The notes under the pieces: model-generated
What the model saw: the letters and a program-made list of their open reading frames with translations, nothing else
Database searches by the model: none
What the model was told of the DNA's origin: nothing
Assembly (NCBI GenBank): GCA_021199395.1
Contig: JAJQIE010000343.1
Span: 1 to 15,419 of the forward strand
Source: Lachnospiraceae bacterium
Lineage (GTDB): Bacteria; Bacillota; Clostridia; Lachnospirales; Lachnospiraceae
DNA length: 15,419 nt
Direction of reading: 5' to 3'
Made by a program: the position numbers and the translations under genes
In this document: positions 1 to 7,065 of the stretch, piece by piece
Numbering within the stretch: position 1 is the first letter of the stretch
Layout of the letters: every line of letters starts with the position of its first letter

Positions 1-1
1 G

Positions 2-565
2 GGGATACCCTTTGGCATTATTGACCTTTCGCTCACTCCGACGCCGGCGGTGGGAGACAGCGTGGCGGATATCCTCTGCGAGATCGGTCTGGAGCATGCC
101 GGAGCCCCCGGAACGACGGCCGCGCTGGCTCTGCTGAACGACCAGGTAAAAAAGGGCGGCGTTATGGCGTCCTCTTATGTGGGGGGATTAAGCGGCGCGT
201 TTATTCCGGTCAGTGAGGATCAGGGGATGATCGACGCCGTACAGGCAGGGGCGCTCACCCTTGAAAAGCTGGAGGCGATGACCTGCGTCTGCTCGGTAGG
301 CCTGGATATGATTGCGGTTCCGGGCAGCACAAGCGCGGCTACGATTTCCGGCATTATCGAGGATGAGATGGCGATTGGCATGGTAAACCAGAAGACGCCC
401 GCCGTGCGGTTGATTCCGGTGATTGGAAAGGATGTCGGGGATATGGTGGAATTCGGGGGTCTGCTCGGCCATGCGCCAATCATGCCGGTAAACCGGTTCT
501 CCTGTGAAGCGTTTGTCGGGAGGAGAGGACGGATACCGGCTCCGATACACAGCTTTAAGAACTGA
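2..565 (+). CDS. PFL family protein (UPF0210/DUF711), 3' part
   Basis: This is the C-terminal 187 residues of a protein that starts left of the window. The open frame runs back to base 2 and reads [20 protein letters not shown], so the GTG at 50 is an internal codon and not a start. I recognise the UPF0210 (DUF711) family, also called PFL family, from that stretch, from the glycine-rich middle ([32 protein letters not shown]) and from the family-typical end ([14 protein letters not shown]). Family members are about 450 residues, so roughly 60% is missing. The fold has been compared to pyruvate formate-lyase-like proteins, but the biochemical function is not established and I assign none. Often a small ACT-domain protein lies upstream of this gene; that region is outside the window. 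The 3' end overlaps the convergent tmcAL gene by 11 bp. Confidence 0.9.
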   Translation, partial: GIPFGIIDLSLTPTPAVGDSVADILCEIGLEHAGAPGTTAALALLNDQVKKGGVMASSYVGGLSGAFIPVSEDQGMIDAVQAGALTLEKLEAMTCVCSVGLDMIAVPGSTSAATISGIIEDEMAIGMVNQKTPAVRLIPVIGKDVGDMVEFGGLLGHAPIMPVNRFSCEAFVGRRGRIPAPIHSFKN

Positions 566-1925
566 TGATTTTCGGACTGATCTTATATTCGTTCCGGAAT
601 GTCAGGCCATAGCGGGATGTCTGCAGGCTGCGGTACAGATGGGAAGCGGCGACATCCTGCTTCCACATCCGTAGGCCGGCGCCGGACAGAAGCTTTGGAG
701 CGTGTGAAGCCTTTGTGAGAAAAGGCAGCGAGCTTCTTTTTTTGATTTCGTGAAGCAAAGGAGCGGCATCTGAACGAAAGCCCAGCACATGCGCATAAAA
801 GACGCTTCCCCCAGGACGGTAAGCCTCGACCGTATCTTTTCGGATGTCAAGAACCAGATGCAGCAGCGCCCTGCGGATGCGCGCCTGGGTTATCTGTCTG
901 GTTTTTAAAAGTGCGGCGATTTCTTCAAAGCTTTTTCCGATGCAGGAATCGCGCAGGCCGCAGATTCGGTCGGACAGATCCGGAGAAATATCCAGGATTT
1001 CGTCAAAACGGTCGCCCATAATCAGCTTCTGATACAAAATCGGAAGCAGGCTGTCCGCAAAAACGGGAGCTTTGCAGGATTTCCAGAATAGCTCGGAGCA
1101 GCTTTCCGGAATATAGGGGGACAGCGTACGGCGCAGGGAATCCTCCGGCTCAGACACGGGGCTTTCACAGGAAGCAGTATTCCATATACGGGCGTCCGGG
1201 CTTTCCTTTTGAATCGCGCTTCGGATCGCGCCCGCCGAGCAGAATTCCCCGCCAAGCGTATCGCTGGAATACCGGCTCCCTCTCCGTGCAAGCGGAACGG
1301 GACGAATTTTGGAATGAATCTTTTGCAGCGCCTTGCAGTATTCCACACCGAGAAGGTTATTTGGGGAGGAGAGCAGGTCGGTACAGCGCCTGGGTTCCTT
1401 CAGATATGCGCGTATTGCCTCTGTGCGTGCCTGCGGGAAGGTAAGCCCCCGCCGCAGTCCGCTTTGCAGAGCTTCCCGGTATGCATCTGGCTCCTCAAGC
1501 AGAAGCTGCGCTGTTTTCCGGAACAGCGTGGAAGTTCCTTCGGAGGATACTTCAGAAAGCTTTGCGGTTTCATCACCGTGGCCTGTGGCTGCTATTTCTC
1601 CTTCCGGAGTCATTTCTGCTCCAAAGCAGAGGGCGTCTGTGACGCCAAGCTTCTCCAGAAGGCGCACGGAGCCCTCCGCGAAATACTCCGCGCTGCCGGC
1701 CGCATAGCAGACGGGCAGCTCTACCACCAGATCAGCTCCGCAGCGCAGGGCCATTTCCGCGCGGGTATATTTATCAAAAATTGCCGGCTCTCCCCTCTGC
1801 ACAAAATCCGGGCTCATCACGATGATTGCGAAATCCGCCCCTGTAAGCTCCTTTGCTTTTCTGATGTGATATTCATGTCCGGTGTGAAACGGATTGTACT
1901 CTGCGATAATACCTGCTGTACGCAT
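555..1925 (-). CDS. tmcAL: tRNA(Met) cytidine acetate ligase (TmcAL, YlbM family)
   Basis: A 456-residue nucleotidyltransferase-like protein. The N-terminus ([16 protein letters not shown]) carries the HxGH nucleotide-binding motif (HTGH, residues 14-17). FGAE (101-104) and the [10 protein letters not shown] block (187-196) are also typical of the YlbM/TmcAL family. In Bacillus subtilis this enzyme uses ATP and acetate to make N4-acetylcytidine at the wobble position C34 of elongator tRNA(Met), without acetyl-CoA. Acetate is also the substrate or product of the acetate kinase encoded nearby, although the two genes are on opposite strands. The protein is somewhat longer than the roughly 400-residue Bacillus form; the extra length seems to lie around residues 105-145. 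The ATG at 1923-1925 is preceded on this strand by AAGGAAGG at good spacing. Family assignment is firm; enzyme activity is inferred from the family. Confidence 0.88.
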   Translation of the reverse strand: MRTAGIIAEYNPFHTGHEYHIRKAKELTGADFAIIVMSPDFVQRGEPAIFDKYTRAEMALRCGADLVVELPVCYAAGSAEYFAEGSVRLLEKLGVTDALCFGAEMTPEGEIAATGHGDETAKLSEVSSEGTSTLFRKTAQLLLEEPDAYREALQSGLRRGLTFPQARTEAIRAYLKEPRRCTDLLSSPNNLLGVEYCKALQKIHSKIRPVPLARRGSRYSSDTLGGEFCSAGAIRSAIQKESPDARIWNTASCESPVSEPEDSLRRTLSPYIPESCSELFWKSCKAPVFADSLLPILYQKLIMGDRFDEILDISPDLSDRICGLRDSCIGKSFEEIAALLKTRQITQARIRRALLHLVLDIRKDTVEAYRPGGSVFYAHVLGFRSDAAPLLHEIKKRSSLPFLTKASHAPKLLSGAGLRMWKQDVAASHLYRSLQTSRYGLTFRNEYKISPKIISS

Positions 1926-2066
1926 CTGAAGCCTTCCTTTTTATTCTCTAATCATCATGCTGCGGCGATAACCGCATGGTGATTTGCAGTAGTTATTATT
2001 TTTGAATTTTATTATCCTCATCATAACAGAAGCAGGAATCTTTTTCCATATCCGGTCGATAAATTC

Positions 2067-2095
2067 TTGCATATATTTTACACAAATGTTATAAT
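2067..2095 (+). promoter_or_regulatory. sigma-A-type promoter for the secreted repeat protein
   Basis: TTGCAT (2067-2072), a 17-bp spacer and a consensus TATAAT (2090-2095) lie 40 bp upstream of the start at 2135. Transcription would begin near 2102, giving a short leader that contains GGAGGT at 2121-2126. No equally good promoter was seen on the opposite strand for tmcAL in this 209-bp divergent region. The rest of the region is AT-rich and holds only a weak bulged inverted repeat (CATG..GCGG/CCGCATG) near 1951-1978. Confidence 0.7.
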
Positions 2096-2134
2096 TTTCT
2101 GAACAATAATCGCTGATACAGGAGGTATTTGAGA

Positions 2135-2911
2135 ATGAAAAAACTGGCGACTGCTCTGCTGATGCTTCTGCTTGTGTTCGGGCTTGGAATGACAGTTGCG
2201 CCTGACACAGTCTGTCATGCGGCTGCGGCCACGACAAAGAACGGGCTAAAGAAAGAAAACGGAAAATATTACTATTATAAAAACGGTACGAAGGTAAAGA
2301 ATACGCTGAAATCCGTTACCGTCTCGGACGGGACAAAGGCGATTTACTACTTTGGCTCCAATGGAGCCGCGATTGTAAATACGCTCAAGACCATTAAAGT
2401 CGATGGAGTGAGCTGCCGCTATTATTTCGGGTCAAACGGAAAGGCTTATAAGAATAAGTGGAAAACCATCACCAGCTCAGCCGGCAAAAGCTACCGCTAT
2501 TATTTTGCATCCAACGGAAGAGCTATTACGGACAAGGTCAAGACAATCAACGGATACAAATACGGATTTGACAGCAATTCGCGCATGGTGACCGGCGTAC
2601 AGGTATTTAACGACAAATTTTACTTTTTTAACAGCAGTGGAAAGATGAATTCCACGAAGACGACAAAGCTCCGAAAGGCGTCAGCAGATGGGACGGATTA
2701 TAGAACGACATTAAAAAAGCTTCTGAAAACCTATGGCGTGAAGCTGAAAAAAACGATTAACTATGGCCGGGGCTGCGGCAATGGGATCGATTATGCGTTT
2801 GTATATCAGGGATTCACGGTTTCTGTCACTGTAAAGGATGATACGGGCAGCTATGAGCTGACAGGCGTCGAACGGGGAGAGGCAGAGGAGCTTAGCGACG
2901 ATCTTTTATAA
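2135..2911 (+). CDS. secreted protein with cell-wall-binding-like YYFxSNG repeats
   Basis: A 258-residue protein starting at ATG 2135, which has GGAGGT 8 bp upstream. A TTG at 2129 is in frame but sits too close to that site. Residues 1 to about 31 form a signal peptide (MKKLATALLMLLLVFGLGM, then CHAAAA as the likely cleavage region). Residues about 36-180 hold about six degenerate repeats of 20-28 residues, with cores such as KYYYYKNGT, IYYFGSNGA, RYYFGSNGK, RYYFASNGR, KYGFDSNSR and FYFFNSSGK. These resemble choline/glucan-type cell-wall-binding repeats (CW_binding/glucan-binding families). The last ~78 residues (RKASADGTDY to the end) form a separate domain that I do not recognise. The protein is Lys/Tyr-rich and presumably sits on the cell surface. 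The next gene, a transglutaminase-like protein, follows after 54 bp with no terminator between, so the two are probably co-transcribed and may work together. Function is unknown. Confidence 0.8.
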   Translation: MKKLATALLMLLLVFGLGMTVAPDTVCHAAAATTKNGLKKENGKYYYYKNGTKVKNTLKSVTVSDGTKAIYYFGSNGAAIVNTLKTIKVDGVSCRYYFGSNGKAYKNKWKTITSSAGKSYRYYFASNGRAITDKVKTINGYKYGFDSNSRMVTGVQVFNDKFYFFNSSGKMNSTKTTKLRKASADGTDYRTTLKKLLKTYGVKLKKTINYGRGCGNGIDYAFVYQGFTVSVTVKDDTGSYELTGVERGEAEELSDDLL

Positions 2912-2965
2912 ATGCCGGTAAAACGCGGATGTGAGCGGAGCGGAAGCAAAAGGAAAGGAGAGATT

Positions 2966-3649
2966 ATGTATAAAGAGAATAAGAATCAACAGGGAATCGA
3001 AAAGCTGTGTTTTCAAAAGAGTAAGCTCAGGTGCGGCTTTGCCCGGATTTTTCTGTTTTTTGTACTGACGTTTATGATGTCATGTGTCCCGGCGTCGACT
3101 GTGAAGGTTACGGGGACTCTGACGGCTGAGGCTGCCACGTCAAAGACGACTGTGGCGAAAAAGGCGAACGCGATCATTAAAAAGACCGTAAAATCGAGCG
3201 ACAGCAAGCTGACTCAGCTCAAAAAGCTGTTTAAATACGCGGAAAAGACCTGGGGGTATAGCCGGACGTATAACTTCGACAGCAGTGTGTCCGGATGGAC
3301 GCGTACCTATGCCTACAGTATTATGAAGAATAAAAAGGGCAGCTGCTATCATTTCGCCGCGGGCTTCGCGTATCTCGCAAGACAGGCGCTTGGCTCCAGC
3401 AGCAAGTACACGGTTCGGGTCGCTGTCGGACAGACAAAAGGCTTTGGCTATGGCTTGCAGTCGCATGCCTGGGTGGAGATTAAGATCAACGGCACTTGGT
3501 ACATCTTCGATCCGAACATGGATAAATTTGCGGAGGATTCTTCCCTGACCTATTATAAAAAGAAGCGCAGCAGCAGCGCCATGAAAAAGGTTTACAACAG
3601 CTATAAAAATACAAAGTATTTTACTGTGAGCTATGTTAAGACAAGCTGA
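2966..3649 (+). CDS. secreted transglutaminase-like cysteine peptidase-fold protein
   Basis: A 227-residue protein. The frame is open from an ATG at 2912, directly behind the previous stop, but AGGAAAGGAGAG (2951-2962) just before ATG 2966 marks the latter as the start. A basic N-region precedes a hydrophobic segment at about 28-44 (IFLFFVLTFMM), with cleavage likely near AEA (54-56). An alternative is a weak lipobox-like MMSC ending at Cys40. The mature part has a transglutaminase-like core: KGSCYHFAAGFAYLAR with Cys127, QSHAWVEI with His167 and YIFDPNMD with Asp182, in the order and spacing of the catalytic triad. Known relatives act as cysteine proteases, transglutaminases or peptidoglycan-associated hydrolases; the substrate here cannot be told. 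The C-terminal tail is short and Lys/Ser/Tyr-rich, with no wall-binding repeats, whereas the upstream neighbour has repeats but no enzyme domain. Confidence 0.82.
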   Translation: MYKENKNQQGIEKLCFQKSKLRCGFARIFLFFVLTFMMSCVPASTVKVTGTLTAEAATSKTTVAKKANAIIKKTVKSSDSKLTQLKKLFKYAEKTWGYSRTYNFDSSVSGWTRTYAYSIMKNKKGSCYHFAAGFAYLARQALGSSSKYTVRVAVGQTKGFGYGLQSHAWVEIKINGTWYIFDPNMDKFAEDSSLTYYKKKRSSSAMKKVYNSYKNTKYFTVSYVKTS

Positions 3650-3740
3650 GAGTGAGCAGCGGGACAGCTTTTTCAGGGAGAGCCTGACGCCTGTTGCCTG
3701 GCTTTGCCCTTAATATGTTGTAAAGAACTGATTTTATCTC

Positions 3741-3769
3741 TTGTATACATCCATAAATTGGTTTATAAT
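3741..3769 (+). promoter_or_regulatory. putative ackA promoter
   Basis: TTGTAT (3741-3746), 17 bp, then consensus TATAAT (3764-3769). Transcription would start near 3776, about 65 bp before the ackA ATG. The -35 hexamer matches consensus only in its first half. The 5' part of this 192-bp gap (3650-3740) holds only an imperfect inverted repeat (AGGGAGAGCC / GGCTTTGCCCT, about 3677-3711) without a T-run, so a terminator for the secreted-protein pair is not convincing. Confidence 0.6.
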
Positions 3770-3782
3770 TTATGGCAAAAGC

Positions 3783-3803
3783 TCCGGACGGTCTGCGTCC
3801 GGA
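3783..3803 (+). promoter_or_regulatory. stem-loop at the 5' end of the ackA leader
   Basis: TCCGGACG (3783-3790) pairs perfectly with CGTCCGGA (3796-3803) around a 5-base loop. If transcription starts near 3776 this hairpin would be at the extreme 5' end of the ackA mRNA. It is not followed by a T-run, so it is not an intrinsic terminator, and it does not reach the ribosome binding site at 3828-3833. Such 5' stem-loops can protect mRNA from decay; that role is an inference. Confidence 0.55.
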
Positions 3804-3841
3804 AAATTTATCATCTAAAACGAAATCGGAGGATATGTAAA

Positions 3842-5032
3842 ATGAATGTACTGGTAATTAACTGCGGAAGCTCTTCTCTGAAGTATCAGCTGATCGATTC
3901 AGAGTCAGAGCAGGTACTGGCAAAGGGCCTTTGCGAGAGAATCGGGATTGACGGCAGACTGACCTATCAGAAGGCAGGCTGCGAGAAGGAGATCACGGAG
4001 GCTCCGATGCCGACACACAAGGAAGCGATTCAGATGGTTCTGGACGCGCTCGTAAATGATAAGACCGGCGCGATCGCAAGCCTTTCCGAAGTGAATGCGG
4101 TTGGACACAGGATCCTGCACGGCGGCGAAAAATTTGCCGGTTCATTTATTATCAATGATGAAGTCATCAAAGCCGTTGAAGATTGCTGTGATCTGGGACC
4201 GCTTCACAATCCGGCAAACCTGATCGGTATCAATGCCTGCATGGAGCTGATGCCGGGCGTGCCGATGGTCGGTGTGTTTGACACTGCTTTCCATCAGACG
4301 ATGCCGGAGAAGGCATATCTGTACGGGATTCCGTATGAATATTATGAAAAATACAGGGTTAGAAAATATGGTTTCCATGGAACCAGCCACAGCTTTGTTT
4401 CGAAGCATGCTGCGGAGTTCCTTGGACTGGATCTGGAAAACAGTAAGATCATCGTAGCGCATCTGGGCAATGGCGCGTCGATTTCCGCAGTCGTAAATGG
4501 CAAATGCGTCGATACATCCATGGGTCTGACTCCGCTTGAGGGTCTTGTGATGGGGACGCGCTCCGGCGATATTGATCCGGCCGTCATGGAATACATTGCA
4601 AAGAAGGAAAATCTGGACATGGCGGGCATTATGAATGTCCTGAATAAGAAATCCGGCGTATATGGTCTTTCAGGCGGGCTTTCCAGCGATTTCCGCGACC
4701 TGGAAGCAGCCATGAATGAGGGAAACAAGAAGGCAGAGAACGCGATCGAGGTATTCTGCTACCGTGTAGCGAAATATATTGGTTCTTATGTGGCGGCCAT
4801 GAACGGCGTGGACGCGATCGCTTTCACAGCAGGCATCGGAGAAAATGCGCCAATGGTGCGTGAGAAGATTGTAAACTATTTTGGCTATCTCGGCATAACG
4901 CTTGATAAAGAGGCGAACGGCGTGCACGGTGAGGATCGCGTAATCTCCACGGCAGATTCTAAAGTGAAGGTTGCGGTCATTCCGACAAACGAGGAGCTGG
5001 CGATCTGCCGCGAGACGGTCGCACTGGTGTAA
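3842..5032 (+). CDS. ackA: acetate kinase
   Basis: A 396-residue acetate kinase, full family length. The open frame extends upstream to 3704, but ATG 3842 has GGAGGA (3828-3833) 8 bp before it and gives the canonical N-terminus MNVLVINCGSSSLKYQ. Visible landmarks of the ASKHA-fold family are Asn7, Arg90 (HRILHGGE), Asp147 (GVFDTAFHQ), His207 (VAHLGNGAS), Arg240 (GTRSGDID), the FTAGIGENA loop and Glu384 (PTNEELAI). These correspond to residues known to bind or act on acetate, phosphate and Mg-ATP. The cytoplasmic enzyme makes ATP and acetate from acetyl phosphate, the energy-yielding end of acetate fermentation. Its usual partner pta (phosphate acetyltransferase) is not adjacent; secreted-protein genes flank ackA on both sides. 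It is probably expressed from the promoter at 3741-3769. Confidence 0.97.
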   Translation: MNVLVINCGSSSLKYQLIDSESEQVLAKGLCERIGIDGRLTYQKAGCEKEITEAPMPTHKEAIQMVLDALVNDKTGAIASLSEVNAVGHRILHGGEKFAGSFIINDEVIKAVEDCCDLGPLHNPANLIGINACMELMPGVPMVGVFDTAFHQTMPEKAYLYGIPYEYYEKYRVRKYGFHGTSHSFVSKHAAEFLGLDLENSKIIVAHLGNGASISAVVNGKCVDTSMGLTPLEGLVMGTRSGDIDPAVMEYIAKKENLDMAGIMNVLNKKSGVYGLSGGLSSDFRDLEAAMNEGNKKAENAIEVFCYRVAKYIGSYVAAMNGVDAIAFTAGIGENAPMVREKIVNYFGYLGITLDKEANGVHGEDRVISTADSKVKVAVIPTNEELAICRETVALV

Positions 5033-5083
5033 ATTCTTTTGCGCAGGAAATGACGTAAGCCGTTTTACAGGGGAGGTGTGAAC

Positions 5084-6157
5084 ATGAAAAGAATGAACGA
5101 AACGGGTATCCATCTGCTGCGGGGCTTTGCCGGACTGCTGATTGCGCTTCTGCTGACCGTTGCCGCGGTCAGCCATGCGGACGCTGCTACGGTCTATGGC
5201 ACAGGATGGCACAATCCAGATGTAGATCCCACAGTTTTACCCTATGAAACCTCCATAACGCTGAAGGTCGAGCTGGGACAGAATTTTTATCTTGGAGACT
5301 TATTTGCGCGGTATACGAATGAGGGATTTTATCGCGGCTCGGAGCTGAACGCTACTTATACCAGCGGAAAGACCTCCGTGGCGACGGTCGGGAGCAAGAA
5401 CGGGTATGTCAAAACCATTAAGAAAGGGACCGCGGTACTTACCTTAAAATATGGTGGAAAAAAATATACCTGTACGCTCAAGGTCGTCAGCAAGGGGGAT
5501 CTTGGCACGACAGGGAAGTACGCGTCTCTGGTGAAGGCATCGGACGCGCTGGCGGATTATTACGGGGTTAAGATTACTTCCAAAAATTCCGTTACGATCA
5601 TGAAAAAATATATTGCTGTGCACAATGCCCAGGTTGCATTGGGCCTGACCGATAATTACATGGTGACCTCCGCTGCTTATTGTGTATCTGCTTCGGGAAA
5701 TACCTGGAAGCTGATAAATCCATCCGGTCCGCGGATTCATCGCATCACCTCGGATTTGAGTTCATACGGCTATGACCTTCTGGATTCCATAAAGATTTCT
5801 TCCGTAAAGGCGACGGCCGGGAAAACGACTTTTCAGGTAACGCTGAAAAAGACCGTTACCACGGAGCAGCTTTATTATCTGCAGTATATGATGGGGTCGG
5901 ATAGTGAAAAATGGAAGACATCGCCAACCGCCATATCCTTTGTGGGGACCTCCCTGACCTGCTGGGATACTTCGGGTGCAGACACAGTGCTTGGGGCGAA
6001 ATGCAAGGCAGAGAAAAACAGCAAAACCCTCACTGTTACCGTTTATGAGGACTGGAAACTGGCAAAGAAGGTTAAGCTGAAATCAAAATACAAATACGAG
6101 CTGTACCTTTATATTCCATCGAACAACCGCACGACGAAGACATTTACCGTGAAGTAG
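5084..6157 (+). CDS. secreted protein with Big_2/Ig-like domain
   Basis: A 357-residue protein. ATG 5084 is preferred because GGGAGG (5071-5076) lies 7 bp upstream; an in-frame GTG at 5078 is only one base from that site. Residues 1-34 form a signal peptide (LLRGFAGLLIALLLTVAAV, cleavage after ADA). Residues about 60-136 look like a bacterial Ig-like domain of the Big_2 type (ATYTSGKTSVATV, GYVKTIKKGTAVLTLKYGGK, YTCTLKVV). The remainder, about 140-357, is Lys/Thr/Ser/Tyr-rich, likely beta-structured (ITLKVE, TFQVTLKKTVT, KTLTVTVYEDW), and I recognise no enzyme motif. There is no LPxTG or C-terminal membrane segment, so attachment to the cell is unexplained. It starts 51 bp after ackA with no visible terminator or promoter between, so it may be read through from ackA. 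Function is unknown. Confidence 0.78.
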   Translation: MKRMNETGIHLLRGFAGLLIALLLTVAAVSHADAATVYGTGWHNPDVDPTVLPYETSITLKVELGQNFYLGDLFARYTNEGFYRGSELNATYTSGKTSVATVGSKNGYVKTIKKGTAVLTLKYGGKKYTCTLKVVSKGDLGTTGKYASLVKASDALADYYGVKITSKNSVTIMKKYIAVHNAQVALGLTDNYMVTSAAYCVSASGNTWKLINPSGPRIHRITSDLSSYGYDLLDSIKISSVKATAGKTTFQVTLKKTVTTEQLYYLQYMMGSDSEKWKTSPTAISFVGTSLTCWDTSGADTVLGAKCKAEKNSKTLTVTVYEDWKLAKKVKLKSKYKYELYLYIPSNNRTTKTFTVK

Positions 6158-6191
6158 GGGGGAGCGCGCCCATAATTTGTAAAAAATCAGG

Positions 6192-6220
6192 TTGACAAAA
6201 CAATATCTGGCAGTTATAAT
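6192..6220 (+). promoter_or_regulatory. consensus sigma-A promoter for yceD-rpmF
   Basis: TTGACA (6192-6197) and TATAAT (6215-6220) match both consensus hexamers exactly, with the optimal 17-bp spacer. Transcription should begin near 6227, leaving a leader of about 20 bases that contains AAGGAGGT (6234-6241). This is the strongest promoter-like sequence in the window, as expected for a ribosomal protein gene. Confidence 0.88.
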
Positions 6221-6247
6221 CTTAAAAGTGCGCAAGGAGGTACTGTT

Positions 6248-6739
6248 TTGCTGGACTTGACGGAAGCGATCTTAAATGAAGGTAAAGTGATACAGTATGA
6301 GGTTCTGACGGAGCTGGAGGTGTTGTCTTACGGCTTTGGCGATTTCAGAATTATTCAGAAGCAGCCCGGTACGCTTGAGGCCGAGAAGAAAGAAGAGCGA
6401 AAGCTTGCGGTTTCCGGTGCGTTTGAGCTGGAGGTTGAGTTTCCGTGTGCGCGTTGTCTGGATAGCGTGAGCCGCAGACTGGAGATCCGGCCGGAGCTGG
6501 AGATTGATTTGAAAGAGAATGATTATATTGATGGATATTACCTGGATGTGGATCAGCTCGTCCATGATGAGGCGCTTTTGGTATGGCCGGAACGCGTGCT
6601 GTGTAAAAGCGACTGTAAAGGGTTGTGTATTACATGCGGGCAGAACCTGAACAAAGGCGAATGCTCGTGTGCAAAGACGGCTCTGGATCCAAGAATGGCA
6701 AAGATCCTTGATATATTCAGCAATTATAAGGAGGTGTGA
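6248..6739 (+). CDS. yceD: DUF177/YceD family protein
   Basis: A 163-residue protein of the DUF177 (YceD) family, encoded as usual directly before rpmF. The start is a TTG at 6248: AAGGAGGT ends 6 bp before it and no in-frame ATG lies nearby. The central CARCL motif (Cys67, Cys70) and the Cys-rich segment CKSDCKGLCITCGQNLN (Cys119, 123, 127, 130) with ECSC (139-141) suggest metal binding, followed by the family-typical DPRMAKI. In Escherichia coli and plants, members are linked to 23S rRNA accumulation and ribosome assembly; the exact role in Firmicutes is less clear. The coding end overlaps the rpmF ribosome binding site (AAGGAGGTG, 6728-6736), so translation of the two genes is probably coupled. 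Confidence 0.93.
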   Translation: MLDLTEAILNEGKVIQYEVLTELEVLSYGFGDFRIIQKQPGTLEAEKKEERKLAVSGAFELEVEFPCARCLDSVSRRLEIRPELEIDLKENDYIDGYYLDVDQLVHDEALLVWPERVLCKSDCKGLCITCGQNLNKGECSCAKTALDPRMAKILDIFSNYKEV

Positions 6740-6742
6740 TCC

Positions 6743-6925
6743 ATGTCTATCTGTCCGAAAAATAAGCATTCCAAGGCAAGAAGAGACAAGAGAAGAGCAA
6801 ACTGGAAAATGTCTGCTCCGAATCTTGTGAAATGCAGCAAATGTGGCGAGCTGATGCTTCCACACAGAGTTTGCAAGGCCTGCGGAACGTACAATAAAAA
6901 AGAGATTATCGCGATGGGCGACTGA
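6743..6925 (+). CDS. rpmF: 50S ribosomal protein L32 (zinc-binding form)
   Basis: A 60-residue protein with the L32 N-terminus (MSICPKNKHSKARRDKRRANW) and a complete zinc ribbon: CSKC (31-34) and CKAC (44-47). This is the C+ form that needs zinc, as opposed to zinc-independent paralogues found in some bacteria. It is a structural component of the large ribosomal subunit. ATG 6743 has a strong AAGGAGG site inside the end of yceD, 3 bp away from the yceD stop. A strong terminator follows directly. Confidence 0.97.
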   Translation: MSICPKNKHSKARRDKRRANWKMSAPNLVKCSKCGELMLPHRVCKACGTYNKKEIIAMGD

Positions 6926-6947
6926 TTTCTGAGCATGGTATGTCCGG

Positions 6948-7000
6948 ACCGCCGCAAAATGAGCCATAGATATGGCATTGTTTTGCGGCGGTTTTTCTAT
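6948..7000 (+). terminator. strong intrinsic terminator after rpmF
   Basis: ACCGCCGCAAAA (6948-6959) pairs perfectly with TTTTGCGGCGGT (6981-6992), followed by TTTTT and a further T-rich stretch to about 7008. The loop contains a nested 5-bp stem, GCCAT/ATGGC (6963-6967, 6972-6976). On the opposite strand no T-run follows, so it acts in the rightward direction only. It ends the yceD-rpmF unit and separates it from plsX. Confidence 0.92.
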
Positions 7001-7036
7001 TCTTTTTACGTCTGTTTCTCTTTGGAAAATTTTGTA

Positions 7037-7065
7037 TTGCTTTTTAGAATGATGTTTAGTATAGT
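7037..7065 (+). promoter_or_regulatory. putative plsX promoter with possible FapR-like operator
   Basis: TTGCTT (7037-7042), 17 bp, TATAGT (7060-7065); an alternative -10 is TATAAC at 7067-7072. It lies just beyond the rpmF terminator, and a promoter is needed here. The -10 region overlaps TTAGTATAGTGTATAAC (7056-7072), whose left half equals the TTAGTA half of the FapR operator consensus; the right half is poor. Confidence 0.55.

Noticed and set aside
1951..1978. Inverted repeat CATG..GCGG / CCGCATG upstream of tmcAL
   Set aside because: It is short, with a 3-base bulge; no operator or terminator signature, so it is probably chance.
1209..1982. Long + strand open frame (257 codons) opposite tmcAL
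   Set aside because: It lies antisense to a clearly conserved TmcAL frame, has an implausible Cys/Arg/Ser-rich product and no ribosome binding site.
2240..2670. YYFxSNG repeat region as a DNA-level tandem repeat or CRISPR-like array
   Set aside because: The repetition is in the protein; the DNA units differ in sequence and length, with no constant repeat and spacer.
3677..3711. Possible terminator after the transglutaminase-like gene
   Set aside because: The stem (AGGGAGAGCC / GGCTTTGCCCT) has an internal mismatch loop and no T-run follows, so I did not list it as a feature.
6272..6967. 231-codon - strand open frame across yceD and rpmF
   Set aside because: It is antisense to two conserved genes and reads into the terminator; no start signals and no motif.
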